Both the position numbers and the translations under genes were made by a program. The notes beneath the pieces are model-generated. The model saw nothing but the letters and a program-made list of their open reading frames with translations. It was not told the origin of the DNA and ran no database searches. A stretch of DNA of 21,219 bases from NCBI GenBank assembly GCA_037176905.1, contig JBBBWG010007480.1, forward strand, positions 1 through 21,219. Reading direction: 5' to 3'. This document shows, one piece after another, positions 1-9,603 of the stretch. Source of the DNA: Azolla pinnata (Eukaryota; Streptophyta; Polypodiopsida; Salviniales; Salviniaceae). The number at the start of each line of letters is the position of its first letter. Position 1 is the stretch's first letter.

Positions 1-77
<77 letters not shown>
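1..77. repeat. (AG)n microsatellite in the 5' leader of the quinone-oxidoreductase-like gene
   Basis: Uninterrupted AG dinucleotides apart from one C near position 29. The tract reaches the left edge of the window, so its full length is unknown. It ends about 28 bases before the ATG at 106, so it probably lies in the 5' UTR or core promoter. GA tracts in plant leaders can bind GAGA-type BBR/BPC factors; that role is inferred here. Confidence 0.95.
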
Positions 78-79
<2 letters not shown>

Positions 80-105
80 CAGAGGGAAGAACGAAAGACA
101 GAACG

Positions 106-2700
106 ATGGTGAGGGCTGCGATCGTGAGCTGCGGTGCAAAGCCGCAGGGTCGTCGCCATGGATTTCGCTGGCCCGCGAGCACGGCTTTCAGCAAGCGAGG
201 AGGAGATCAGGAGCACGAAGAAGATGGTGGTGGTGAGCATGATGATGGCGATGGCGATGGCGAGCTTGGTGATTCGGTGGAGATGAAGGTGGAGGACATA
301 AGGCTGGAGCAGCAGATCAGCCATGGCGCGGTGGAGGTCCTCCATACCTCCATCCTGTGCACGGATCTCGACCACTTCTTCTGCAGAAGCGGAAGCAGAA
401 GCAGAAGCCGAAGCTTGGTGCTCGATCCTAGTACTGTTCCATCCGTTCCCCATGGCGATGGCGATGGCGATGGCGATGGTGATGATGTCTATGCGTGCAG
501 GATGATTCCTGGTTTCAGCGCAGCGGGCACCATAACCGAGCTCGGATCGGGTGTTCTGACGCACCACATCGGCCAGCGTGTTGCATACTGCACATTCCCC
601 ATCGCCATCGACTCAGAGCCACCATCGCCATCACCATCGACCACATCACCATCGACCACATCTGCAGCAGCAACAGCAACTACACCATCCACATCACCAT
701 CGACCACATCTGCAGCAGCAACAGCAACTTCAACATCCACATCTACACCATCGACCACATCTGCAGCAACAGCAACTTCAACATCCGCATCACCATCGAC
801 CACATCTGCAGCAACAGCAACTACAACATCCACATCTGCATCGACCACATCTGCAGCAGCAGCAACAGCAACAACATCCACATCTACACCATCGCCGACA
901 TCATCATCCGCAACATCGACTTTGCCACCGACATCGTCATCAGCACCATCATCATCATCCACATCCGCGTGGCATTACAAGCACTGCTGCTCAGTGGCTC
1001 CCTCCCTGTGGGCACCTGTCGGTGCTTACTCCGATGCGAGGATCGTGCCCGTAGATCGCCTCATTCCGCTGCCCGACGATGTCGATGATCATACCGTGGC
1101 CGCCATCCTGTTCCCGGGCCTGATAGCAAGAGCCCTAGTTCATGAGGGGACCAAGAGATGGAGATCAGCAGTGCAGAAGCAGCAAGCTTCGGCAGCAGGC
1201 CATCAGTATACGATCGAGCCTAGTCGTAGCAGTACCAGTACAGCTAAAACTGCTGATGTTGCGGCTACTGATAGCCATAATCATCACAACAATATGATTC
1301 CCAAGGTCTTAGTTTATCCAGCTATGGGCGTGTTAGGCTCTTTGGTATGTCAATTGGCAGCCCATCACGATCAGGGAGCTCTTGTCATCGGAGTGGTCCC
1401 AGTTGCCAAGGCTACTAGTACTGCATCTGCATCATCATTCCTGATGCCTGTGCTATCCAAACACGAATGCAGCCGCCAAATCATATTCGCACCCGATCAT
1501 ATCACCAAGTTCGCAAGTAAAGAATCCTAACCTTATCTCTAGTGTAACACTAAGGTTTAATCACCATGTTTGTGTATGTAAATGATAAACCACTTACACA
1601 TGCAAAGCAGTTAGAATAGGAAGTGGCTGGACTTGGGTATTAACTGTAAGGGTTGGAGCCTAAATTATTGGACAAAAGATGCTATGCTAATATCTTGTCT
1701 GATGTGCGATTGTACTTTTTTCTTTCTTTTTTATCTTCTTAACTCTACATGTGATTCGGTTTGTACCACAACCTTAGGAGAAGAGCTTTCTGCATGCAAA
1801 GCTTTTAACCATGTTGACCCTCTATGTGTCGGGAATAGTATTGTGTGTTTCAGTTTTGATCGTATCTAAAGTTCGTCACTAATCGTTGACTGCAATGTAA
1901 AACTATAATCTTAGGCCAAATTCAATCAGTATTTGGAGGCCATGCATCGATTGTGTATGACCTTAGTGGAGAGATTACTCCACTCCAGAGCTGCTTGGAT
2001 TGCTTAGCGCGTGGAGGCGTGTATGTGAGCTTGGAAAGGCTTCTGCAAAGTCTGCGCAAGATTGAAAGCCGCCATGATGGGAGATTCATCCATGAAGAAG
2101 AAGAGCTTCCCGGGGAGAGATCCTGGATCAAGATGCATCTCTTCAATTATGTGAGAAACGGGAAGGACCTTATTCACAGTGCGTCCGAACTCATAGAACT
2201 ATGCCGACAAAAACAACTAAAATGCCCGATTGTCAATGAGGTATTTTAAAAGTGTCTCTTGACATTGTTGTTCATGCTAATATCATTAATTACCTTCGGC
2301 AAAACCTAATCAATCAACAAGTTTAAGTGGAATCTAATGCATGGAGGGAAATCTAATAAATTGTAAACAAGTTTATATGAACCTAATGTTTTAGATGAAA
2401 CCCTGATCGATCTGAACGAGTAGAAGTTACTTCCAATGGATTATTGATGGGAAATCTAATCAATCATCAGTTATTTTAAGTGAAATCCAATGTACTGAGA
2501 TGAAGTTTGACCAATATGTATTGAGGTGAATGCTTAATTTAATATGTTCTTGCCTGACATGCATTTTGTAGTATCCGTTGGAGTCAGTTCTACAAGCTCA
2601 CAAAGATGTACAGTCTCAAGCTCAATCGGTGGGTGGATTTGGAGTCTGTCTCCTAAAGCCATCAGTGGTAGACCCACAGACCATTCCAGACCTTTCTTGA
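106..2700 (+). CDS. Quinone-oxidoreductase-like MDR protein with low-complexity inserts (3 exons)
   Basis: Exons 106-1516, 1930-2240 and 2572-2700 join in frame (phase 1, then phase 0; introns GTAAAG...AG and GTATTT...AG) to give 616 aa. The family reduces quinones or enones with NADPH. Conserved blocks appear in the family order: MVRAAIVSCG at the N-terminus; IPGFSAAGTITELGSGV from about residue 134; GAYSDARIVPVDRLIPLPD from residue 306; a nucleotide-binding loop PAMGVLGSLVCQLA near 405-418 that keeps G408 and G411; SIVYDLSGE and CLDCLARGGVYVSLE in exon 2; and YPLESVLQAHKDVQS...GFGVCLLKP in exon 3. Ordinary members have about 325-340 aa. The excess here is low-complexity insertion: acidic GD tracts, an SR tract, about 110 residues of Ser/Thr/Ala between VAYCTF and GAY, and a linker with DSHNHHNN before the Rossmann strand. 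The start is the only ATG that gives the family N-terminus. Family assignment is strong; substrate and activity are unknown. A decaying gene cannot be excluded, although all three exons are open. Confidence 0.85.
241..262 (+). repeat. (GATGGC)n hexamer coding for an acidic Gly-Asp tract
   Basis: A short GATGGC hexamer run inside exon 1 of the quinone-oxidoreductase-like gene. It encodes the HDDGDGDGE segment that interrupts the N-terminal part of the MDR fold. It is in frame and keeps the exon open. Confidence 0.85.
385..414 (+). repeat. AGAAGC-type repeat coding for a Ser-Arg tract
   Basis: Imperfect AGAAGC/GGAAGC units encode RSGSRSRSRS in the quinone-oxidoreductase-like protein, just before a second Gly-Asp insert. 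In related enzymes this region is a short loop after the 'RSG' motif. Confidence 0.8.
453..488 (+). repeat. Second (GATGGC)n hexamer tract in exon 1
   Basis: About five GATGGC/GATGGT units encode a GDGDGDGDGDD tract that directly precedes the conserved block VYACRMIPGFSAAGTI. The same unit occurs at 241-262, and a close relative occurs in the last part of the DZIP1 gene. Confidence 0.9.
634..905 (+). repeat. Coding minisatellite, 45-51 bp units, Ser/Thr/Ala-rich
   Basis: Units beginning CCATCGACCACATCTGCAGC start near 649, 697, 748, 793, 838 and 889, with a partial unit at 634. Spacings are about 48, 51, 45, 45 and 51 bases, all multiples of three. In the frame of the flanking MDR blocks the units read PSTTSAAATAT..., giving a Ser/Thr/Ala domain of about 110 residues. 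No stop codon occurs in any forward frame of the array, so openness alone does not show the frame; the flanking homology does. An unrecognised intron over part of the array cannot be fully excluded, but no good donor was seen. Confidence 0.85.
1517..1929 (+). other. Intron 1 of the quinone-oxidoreductase-like gene
   Basis: Starts GTAAAG and ends AG, interrupting a codon after its first base. Removing it joins ...HITKFA to IFGGHASIVYDL, which restores the family's continuous Rossmann region. The interior is AT-rich with no recognisable gene. Confidence 0.85.
2304..2503. repeat. Degenerate direct repeats in intron 2 of the quinone-oxidoreductase-like gene
   Basis: Three diverged copies of about 50 bases start near 2304, 2347 and 2451. 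They share AATCTAATcAATca.cAgTT..TTTAAGTG.AATC.AATG. They lie wholly within intron 2 (2241-2571). No coding potential or known element was recognised. Confidence 0.55.
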
Positions 2701-4103
2701 CCTCATATACTTTGAGAGAGATAGATCACATAGTGATTAAAAGTAATGAAGCTCTACGAAAAGATATGAAAAGGGTGTGATGCGTCCAACTGAAGCTCTA
2801 AGCAAAGATGATGTATAGTGATAAGTACAATTTGAATCTCTATGCAACGAAAAATGTGTAAATTTGAAAATCCTTGTGTTGGCCTTTCTTTGTCCATTGT
2901 CTTTTTCCTAATGGATGCTGCTATAACTTTAATTGAGCTTCCATTCAAGTTAATGTGGTTTGAGTTATGCTTTTTAGGTTCCAAGGTTTTCCACACTCAA
3001 ATCCCTTCCCTTCTGTGATTCACGTGGCTTCTTTCTCATTCATTTCCCCTTTTTGAGTACAGACAAGCCGCATATAAGAGGAATACTGTGGCATAGGACG
3101 AAATCCATCAACACAAATACAGTGTTTTAAACACTGTGTTCAAAGCACTTGGCCTGATTCCAGAAAGAGATTCCTCCTATATCACATTTATCTCCTGTTG
3201 GGCGTTTGTTTATATAATCCTTACTCAGGAGTAAATTCTCCATAAAACTATGCTCGATTTTAACACAAGCCAAGCTGATATTATAATTTAAAGAGCAGTG
3301 TGTCTATCAAGGTTGAGGTTTTTTTATGTTGCTTTTTTAATTGTATTAAGATGGGAGGAGGTACGAAAATTTTAATTTCAATGACCGTTTGGTGTTAGAC
3401 TAAGATGCGAGGCATATATTCCCAACGTTTTGTGCTTAAGATGGATGTATAGAGGAAATCCGCAAGGCACATTACAAATGAAAATGCTAATTAGGGTTAC
3501 ATGTAGCAAAAAATACTGAAGCTGAAAACTGACGTCTGATGATTTCTTTTAGAATGAATTTCATACTCTACTAATGCTAGAAAGTTTAATCTGATGCAAG
3601 TAAAAATAGGTACAAGTGAATCTGTTCCATCAATTTCAACATATGAACCCTGTCATGATTCCTATATCACGTTTCCTCTATGATATATATATTCTGTGGA
3701 TCCAGAATCTACTTTACTGACCCTCAAGGTATTCCTCTTGCTACACCTTTATGATAGATGTTTCCCTCAAGCATTAACATAATGCTCTTTCAGAATTCCT
3801 CTATGCTGCATTGATTTGAACATATTATCACAATTCATCTATGATAAAACTAAATTTAGTATACTCCAGCAATTTCCACACAATACTCTGTTACAATTCC
3901 TCTAGAATAGAACAATTACGCTAACAAAGCCCCTTAACAAAAGGTGTAGTTAGAAAAATCTCAATGAATGCTCCATCACAAGTTCCCTGCATCTCTTCCC
4001 TTTATTGATAAAATTGGGAGGAAGAAAGGGTTCCGACTGAAAGTTTTGATTTAGCTTCCATATGGAATTTCTATACGGACTCATCTATGATTAATAATTA
4101 ATT
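2701..4103. other. Intergenic region between convergent genes
   Basis: This AT-rich stretch separates the stop codons of the plus-strand quinone-oxidoreductase-like gene and the minus-strand OXA1 gene, so it should hold both 3' UTRs. Short open frames here (for example near 2754-2996) show no family resemblance or splice-linked continuation. Loosely similar phrases such as AATTCCTCTATG recur between 3660 and 3910 but do not form a clear array. Nothing else was identified. Confidence 0.6.
4001..4006 (-). terminator. Candidate poly(A) signal AATAAA of OXA1
   Basis: The plus strand reads TTTATT, so the OXA1 sense strand reads AATAAA about 98 bases after the TGA at 4106-4104. Position and motif fit a near-upstream polyadenylation element. 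Plant signals are degenerate and the hexamer is common in AT-rich DNA, so this is a candidate only. Confidence 0.4.
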
Positions 4104-7100
4104 TCATTTCTTCTTTGAGCCTTTGGATTTCTTTCTACTAATGGGCTTTATGGGTCTAGCAGCAACTGGTTTTGAGGCTGGTTCAGTTACAACAGTTGGT
4201 TCTGGTGTAGCTGGACTCTCCGGTTTTCCTAAGTGTGCGGTCTCAGGTATTTGCAAGAAGCTTTTCACAGTTGGTCTCTTCATAACTGTCATATACATAG
4301 ATAGTGAATATTTGTTATTTTTAGAATGGATTAACCCAAAAGGATGTCATATACATAGATAGGGAATGTTTAGACAAACCTGTTGACTGGAGAAGTGACC
4401 AAAAATTTGAAGTCATCCAATAGAAGAATAGTGCCTGAAACATACGGAAACAAGAAAGAAAGTCAGCTATCACGCCCAATCCATGACAAAACAAGCATGT
4501 ATAAAATAAGACAGCTTGAACCATTACATTTGACACCAACTTATTTGGACAAAGAGTTTATTTCTTCCTGCATTGCAAGTTTCTCATTGTTTTGTCTCCT
4601 TACAAGTAAACATATCTGTCATTTCAGGGTTGTATGCCATTTCAAGATCTAGCCCCAGCATTAAGCCATTATCTTGATCTTCAGAAAACCTAGAGCTTTT
4701 CATTTTGAAGTAGATAGCTTCAATTAACATTACGAGTTGTAATCAAACATCATTGATCGTATTTTCGATTAAGATCTACTGTAGAGTTTAATATATCTTT
4801 GTTTGTTTCTTCTCTTCCATAACAAAAATTCATCAAAAAGGTGTATTCTCACAAAACTTTCGCAGAGTTATCACCCACCGTTAAATAATATATTTCGATA
4901 ATAATGAACTGAAACTACATATGTGAGTAATCAGCACACATTTTATTCCGCAATAGAATATTTCTTGGTTTCTTTCAAAATCATTTTCTACATAATTCAA
5001 TCATATGATGAATATTTCCTTGCGCTCAGATATCCCTTGAAAGTTTTCGCAGTGTTAAATGATTTGATATATTTTATGTAGAATATTTAAAATTGTTTTA
5101 GGCACCAGTACCGTTCTTTTGTGATTCAAAACCTATTTTGTAAAAAGAAAATCTTGCAAGGGGCTTTCAAAAGATCCACAATTTTAAAATGCATCAGAAA
5201 AAAATCAAAGTGTTCATGATGTTTTGTGAAGTTTCACCTTTTCAAAGTTCATAGAAATGGGAAACAGAATCACAGCAAATATCCTCATAAATTTCTTCAT
5301 CTTGTCGGCTAAGGGATTCCCTTCCATACCTTCAGCTGCATTTAACTGAAAATTGCCATGTCTGTCCATGTTAACAGGCTTGAAAATTTATACTCCAGAA
5401 AAATATCAAAACAATCATCCCACCTCGACAGTTAGCAAAACACCTAGGCATGTTGCTAGTGGCAGTATATACGTAGCATCTGGTGTTGACAGATCTGTAA
5501 ACCATAAAAAACCTCCTGATTTAAAGGAATCAACTCTTGCTGCCATATTTCTTATCTGCAAGAAAAGAAATCACCAGGGAACAAAGGTTTAAACTATGCA
5601 TTAAGTGATTTCCTCAAACTCACAGTTGAATTCAGAGATTAATGAGTAAATAAAAGGCGAAGTACTCCTAAAAAATGGCACACTCAGAAACATACTAGCC
5701 TATCTACTATAAGTAATTGATATTTCCGATCTGACATGAGGTCAAGGGCTACTACCTGTTGTTGCAGCAGTGTTACATAAACAGGATCTCAAAAAACTTA
5801 AATATAACAAATTGACAGTTTATGTTTTGGTGCACAAACTAGAGCTGAAACTTACCGCAAAGAAGAAACACATGAAGATGGGAGCTTGTAGAAGTGCACC
5901 AACAAATGGAGAAAATGGAGTGGTGTTATATCTGAAAGAAAAATTTAAGCAGATTTTAGACATCTTTTAATGACCCAAACACCTTGTAAGGAGTCAAGAC
6001 TGAGTAAAAGAAGTACAGAAATACTCTGTGAACAAATTCAATAAATTAAACATTTCCTAGCTTTCAGTAGCATTTTTTCTCTCAACTCCCATATATAGCC
6101 ATCGAAATCTTTCTTTTCAAAATAATCTTCAAGCATTTCTAACTGTGAACAATAAATAGACTATACCAACTTTGTAAAAAGTGCCATTATTCGTTCCCGA
6201 GCTTCAGCAGATACTCTTGGATCATAACCCTACACGCAGTAAATGCATTTAAAAAACAAGAAAAACTAGTATCAAAATAGCATTCAGCTTGAACATGACT
6301 TAATACTTACACTGTCTTTGATCTCAGCATTGATTCTTTCCATTTCTGGTCGCATCAGCTGCAAAACAGCAAAACCATTTATTGCAACATTCTTATGGAT
6401 GCATACATTCAACACCAAGTCCGTTTGATGTAGAATACGTACCGAGAGTTTAGCTGCTGATCTTAGCTGGTACACAACAACAGGAATGCAAAGTATACGG
6501 ATCCCAAGAGTTGTCACAACAAGTGAAGCCCACCTAATAAGAAATGCCAGACGTAATGAGTATTGAACTCGATATCAATACATACCACAGCACAGTAGTC
6601 ATATGTTCTCTCCACTTTGTAACTATGGGACACAGACTATTTTGAATTTTTGAAGAGCTCTGCCACACATTCTATGATGATTTACTTGTACCTTATACTG
6701 TTGTAAAGATGCACACATGCCACCTAAACACATCTATATACATAAATACATACAGTTAAACGCATAACTACACATATGCATTGCAAGCATACACATTCAA
6801 TACACATGCACTAATGTACTGCTGGTCCATTATGTCAGTTAAAAAGTTTATATGTTCTGTTTCTAAGTATAAACTATGCTTGTAGCAAGTGTAGATACAA
6901 TAACCATGTTTCAAATATTTCTGAAAAGTATGTTAATTGATGTCAATGACATAGAAAACCTGTATAAAACTCCACTTCATAACGTATACTGGATCTGGGT
7001 GCTTTTACAATGGGATAGATCAGTATCTATCTCTACATATCTATCTGTAATATATATAGTACAATAATTTCAATACCCAGAATATAACCCAGTTTTTTTC

Positions 7101-8274
7101 AAATACGGGTCTACAACACAACACAAATATAATTGCATAAAAAGTACCAACCTATCCATCAACCTTGACATAAGTCAGTTTCATCCAGTTTATCACCAAT
7201 ATTGCTATAGATACACAAAAGACATATGTTCCAAATAAATCAGCATCCAATGTATCTTTCTACGCAACATATATACATGCAGATATGACAAATATATGAT
7301 ACAGCTAATAATAATAATAATAATAATAATAACAGGTATGTAAGCATATGTATATATGTGTGTACGTGTGTATGTGTGTGTTTTCACCCAGTTCTCTTCT
7401 GGTCAATGCAATCATACAGCATCTAAATATGACAAACCTGCATCTATATGTCACCTCATATACTTATATATAATATATGTGTATGTGGAATATATACATC
7501 CATATATATAGTTATATAACGGCATACGTGTGTATATGTATGTATAACATATGTGTATAGCATGGATGTGTGCATGTTACGTACATATTGAAATATAGAT
7601 CTTACTTACCATGGAAGACCTGCATGGAGATGCACGCTTTCAATGAGCAACTGCAAGAAGGACGTTGGGTAGGAACAATCTCCAATGACAGCACTCACTT
7701 CGCTGATAGCTTGAGCTTGAGGTGTCACCAACCCTGTTAATGTCTCTGTATCCAGAAAACCATTGCTGTTTCCTCCGCCTTTCTCAAATCTGTTTCCTTC
7801 ACTCACTATTCCAAGATCATCTTCTAACCTGTTCTCTGATGCTGCGGATGACACCGATGCCGACGTTGCAGTAGTACTGCAGAACCTAACTCTAGAACCA
7901 TGTTGTAAAACCCTAAAACCTCCCTGTGAGCATGCATTGAAACACTTCCCACTCAGTAAAGACGCCCTTCCAATGCAAAAGTGGTATTTAGGTCGCTCTG
8001 CTCCATCTCCAAGCACAATATGGGGAACCCTAACGTTAGGAAGATCCAAGGTCCCTCTTTTTGCTTCATCTCCTTCGCCATTGTCATCCGACAAAGATCT
8101 GGCATGGATGGAGAAGACGGACTGGAGGGTTTCCAGTGGTGGGCGATTGTGGTACGAGCCATGGGAGGAGGCAGAAGAGTGAGAGGGGCGGAAGGAAGAA
8201 GAGGACGAGGGAGCTGGATTGAGAGATCTCTGAGCTATCAGAGAGGCTCTGCGCAGAAGCTGTTTTCCACCCAT
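4104..8274 (-). CDS. OXA1: Mitochondrial inner-membrane insertase OXA1 (9 exons)
   Basis: Nine exons join in frame to give 471 aa: 8274-7610, 6533-6443, 6358-6311, 6229-6171, 5931-5856, 5555-5424, 5345-5238, 4434-4380 and 4285-4104. All introns are GT-AG. OXA1/YidC proteins insert mitochondrially made and some imported proteins into the inner membrane. The N-terminus (MGGKQLLRRASLIAQRSLNP, then Ser-rich) looks like a mitochondrial presequence. Conserved segments in order are GLPWWASLVVTTLGIRI...YQLRSAAKLSLMRPEMERI (first membrane span and matrix loop), TPFSPFVGALLQAPIFMCFFFAIRNM, SGGFLWFTDLSTPDATYILP, EGMEGNPLADKMKKFMRIFA and ALFFYWMTSNFWSLLQST. The tail is Pro-rich and ends KPISRKKSKGSKKK, matching the basic C-terminal tail that binds the mitoribosome. 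Length is slightly above the usual plant value of about 430 aa because of a long N-terminal region. The start at 8274 follows a GA-rich leader; an in-frame ATG at 8382 would add 36 residues. Confidence 0.95.
6534..7609 (-). other. Intron 1 of OXA1, rich in simple sequence
   Basis: This intron of about 1.08 kb begins GTAAGT and ends TTATTAG, splitting the second Trp codon region of GLPWW. Its 5' half contains TA/TG-rich simple sequence around 7200-7600. No second gene or transposon ends were recognised. Confidence 0.85.
7306..7332. repeat. (TAA)9 microsatellite in OXA1 intron 1
   Basis: Nine perfect TAA trinucleotides, embedded in ATATAT/GTGTGT-rich sequence extending to about 7560. Confidence 0.95.
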
Positions 8275-8382
8275 CTCTCTCTCTCTGTCACTGCATCTCT
8301 TCTTGAGGAACAGGGGAGGAGAAAACAGAGCAAGAGAGAGAGAAGAGCATAGAAGAGAAGAGAAGAGAACAGAACAGAACAA
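8275..8382 (-). promoter_or_regulatory. OXA1 leader with GAGAGAGAGAG before the ATG
   Basis: On the OXA1 sense strand the bases just before the chosen ATG are GACAGAGAGAGAGAG. Further upstream are CT/TC-rich tracts. The stretch stays open in the OXA1 frame back to an ATG at 8382, giving a hydrophobic, Ser/Leu-rich translation. This is most simply a translated pyrimidine-rich leader, but an N-terminally extended isoform is possible. Confidence 0.5.
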
Positions 8383-8420
8383 ATGTGTTTTCTCATCAAT
8401 TCCTCTCTACACTGTTATTT

Positions 8421-8945
8421 TAGGGTTTTCCTGTGTTATTTTGTTCTAAGGTGTTTTTCTGTGTTGCTCTTGTTCTAGGGTTTTTTTTCTCAGTTGATCT
8501 TCTTCTAGGGTTTTTAGGGTTTTTTTCTATGTTGCTCTTATTCTAGGGTTTTTTTCTTAGTTACACTTGTTGTAGGGGTTTTTAGGGTTTTTTTTCTCGA
8601 TTGATCATGTTCTAGGTTTGGTTTCTCTGCTGCTCTTGTTTTAGGGTTTTTTTTCTCTTGATGCTCCTTTTCTAGGACTTTTTTTTTTCTCTTGATGTTG
8701 TTCTAGGGTTTTTTCTCAGTTGCTCTTGTTCTAGGGTTTTCTTCTTTGTTGCTCTTGTTCTAGGTTTTTTTTTTCTCTATTGCTCTTAATCTAGAGTTTT
8801 TTCTCAACTGCTTTTCCCCGAGGTGTTTTAGGGTTTTCTTTCTCTATTGATCTTGTTCTAGGGTTTTTTTTCTCTACTGTTCTTGTTCTAGTTGCCGCTC
8901 TTGTTCTAGGGTTTTCTCTTGCCTACCGTTCTTCTAGGGCTTTTC
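8421..8945 (-). repeat. Degenerate telo-box minisatellite upstream of OXA1
   Basis: A roughly 25-30 bp unit of the form TTCTAGGGTTTTTTTTCTC.GTTGCTCTTG repeats across about 520 bases. Twelve exact TAGGGTTTT cores start near 8421, 8476, 8506, 8515, 8544, 8583, 8642, 8704, 8732, 8829, 8859 and 8907, plus about eight degenerate ones. Read on the OXA1 sense strand each core is AAAACCCTA, the telo box known from promoters of plant translation and organelle-biogenesis genes. The array ends about 40-150 bases before the candidate OXA1 starts. A regulatory role is inferred; it could also be a neutral minisatellite. Confidence 0.8.
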
Positions 8946-9603
8946 CTTTGTTGAGAGTGATGAAGTGTTACTTGACGAAGAGAGAGGAAGAGAGAATTGG
9001 AGGTGTTTAATCAAAACAAGGAAGATATGAAGCCACATGGATACTTTGTGAAAGCGTAGTTTTATTCAACAATGGAAAGCAGCCCAGGTACTTTCAGGCA
9101 ATCTAGTGCATTTGGAGTGGCACTATTCTTGGATTTTTCCTTCAGAAAATACAAGCTATATGAATAGAATTCCTTGAACCAGGTTTTAATTTGGACCATG
9201 GTTTCGGATAGTTTAGATCAAACAGATATGTTCTTGTCATTTAAGAAGAAAATTTTAACGCTGCGGGATGTATCGAGAGATTGATAATGAATTTGTCAAC
9301 AATCTTACGTTGACTTCTTTTTACTAATGATCAATCGACTTTTGTTCTTTGCCGATCCATGAATTACATGCCAACTCAAGTACTCTCCTCCATAAAGCTC
9401 GAAATTGATTCTATTGCCCAATCCTCAATCATATTGAGGCAGTGTAGTTTGGTTCATGGATGGAACAAATTTCACTGCAATCCATGTACACACACAAACC
9501 ACCAGAAAAGCATGGGTATTACTGTTTCCGCCAACAGTAAATCTCTTGATGCTACACTTGAGAAGAAATAGCACCGCAACTAAAATCCTCAGATGCGCAA
9601 AAA
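8946..9603. other. 3' flank of DZIP1 / distal 5' flank of OXA1
   Basis: No coding sequence was recognised. Short plus-strand frames at 9359-9656 have no family resemblance and no splice partners. The DZIP1 3' UTR probably occupies the right-hand part. The sequence changes from the T-rich telo-box minisatellite to ordinary AT-rich DNA near 8950. Confidence 0.55.
9061..9066 (-). terminator. Candidate poly(A) signal AATAAA of DZIP1
   Basis: Plus-strand TTTATT gives AATAAA on the DZIP1 sense strand, 538 bases beyond the TAG at 9606-9604. It would imply a 3' UTR of roughly 0.55 kb. Weak evidence: the motif is short and plant sites are degenerate. Confidence 0.3.

Noticed and set aside
489..962. 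Long minus-strand open frame rich in Asp/Val/Ala opposite the oxidoreductase exon 1
   Set aside because: It is the complement of the CCATCGACC minisatellite, which lacks stops in several frames. The plus-strand frame is the one joined to conserved MDR blocks.
578..1054. Plus-strand His/Gln-rich frame (HHRPHLQQQQ repeats)
   Set aside because: Alternate-frame translation of the same minisatellite; no conserved domain on either side.
3160..3910. Recurrent ATTCCTCTATG/ATATCAC phrases suggesting a tandem array
   Set aside because: Spacing is irregular and similarity does not extend beyond short AT-rich words.
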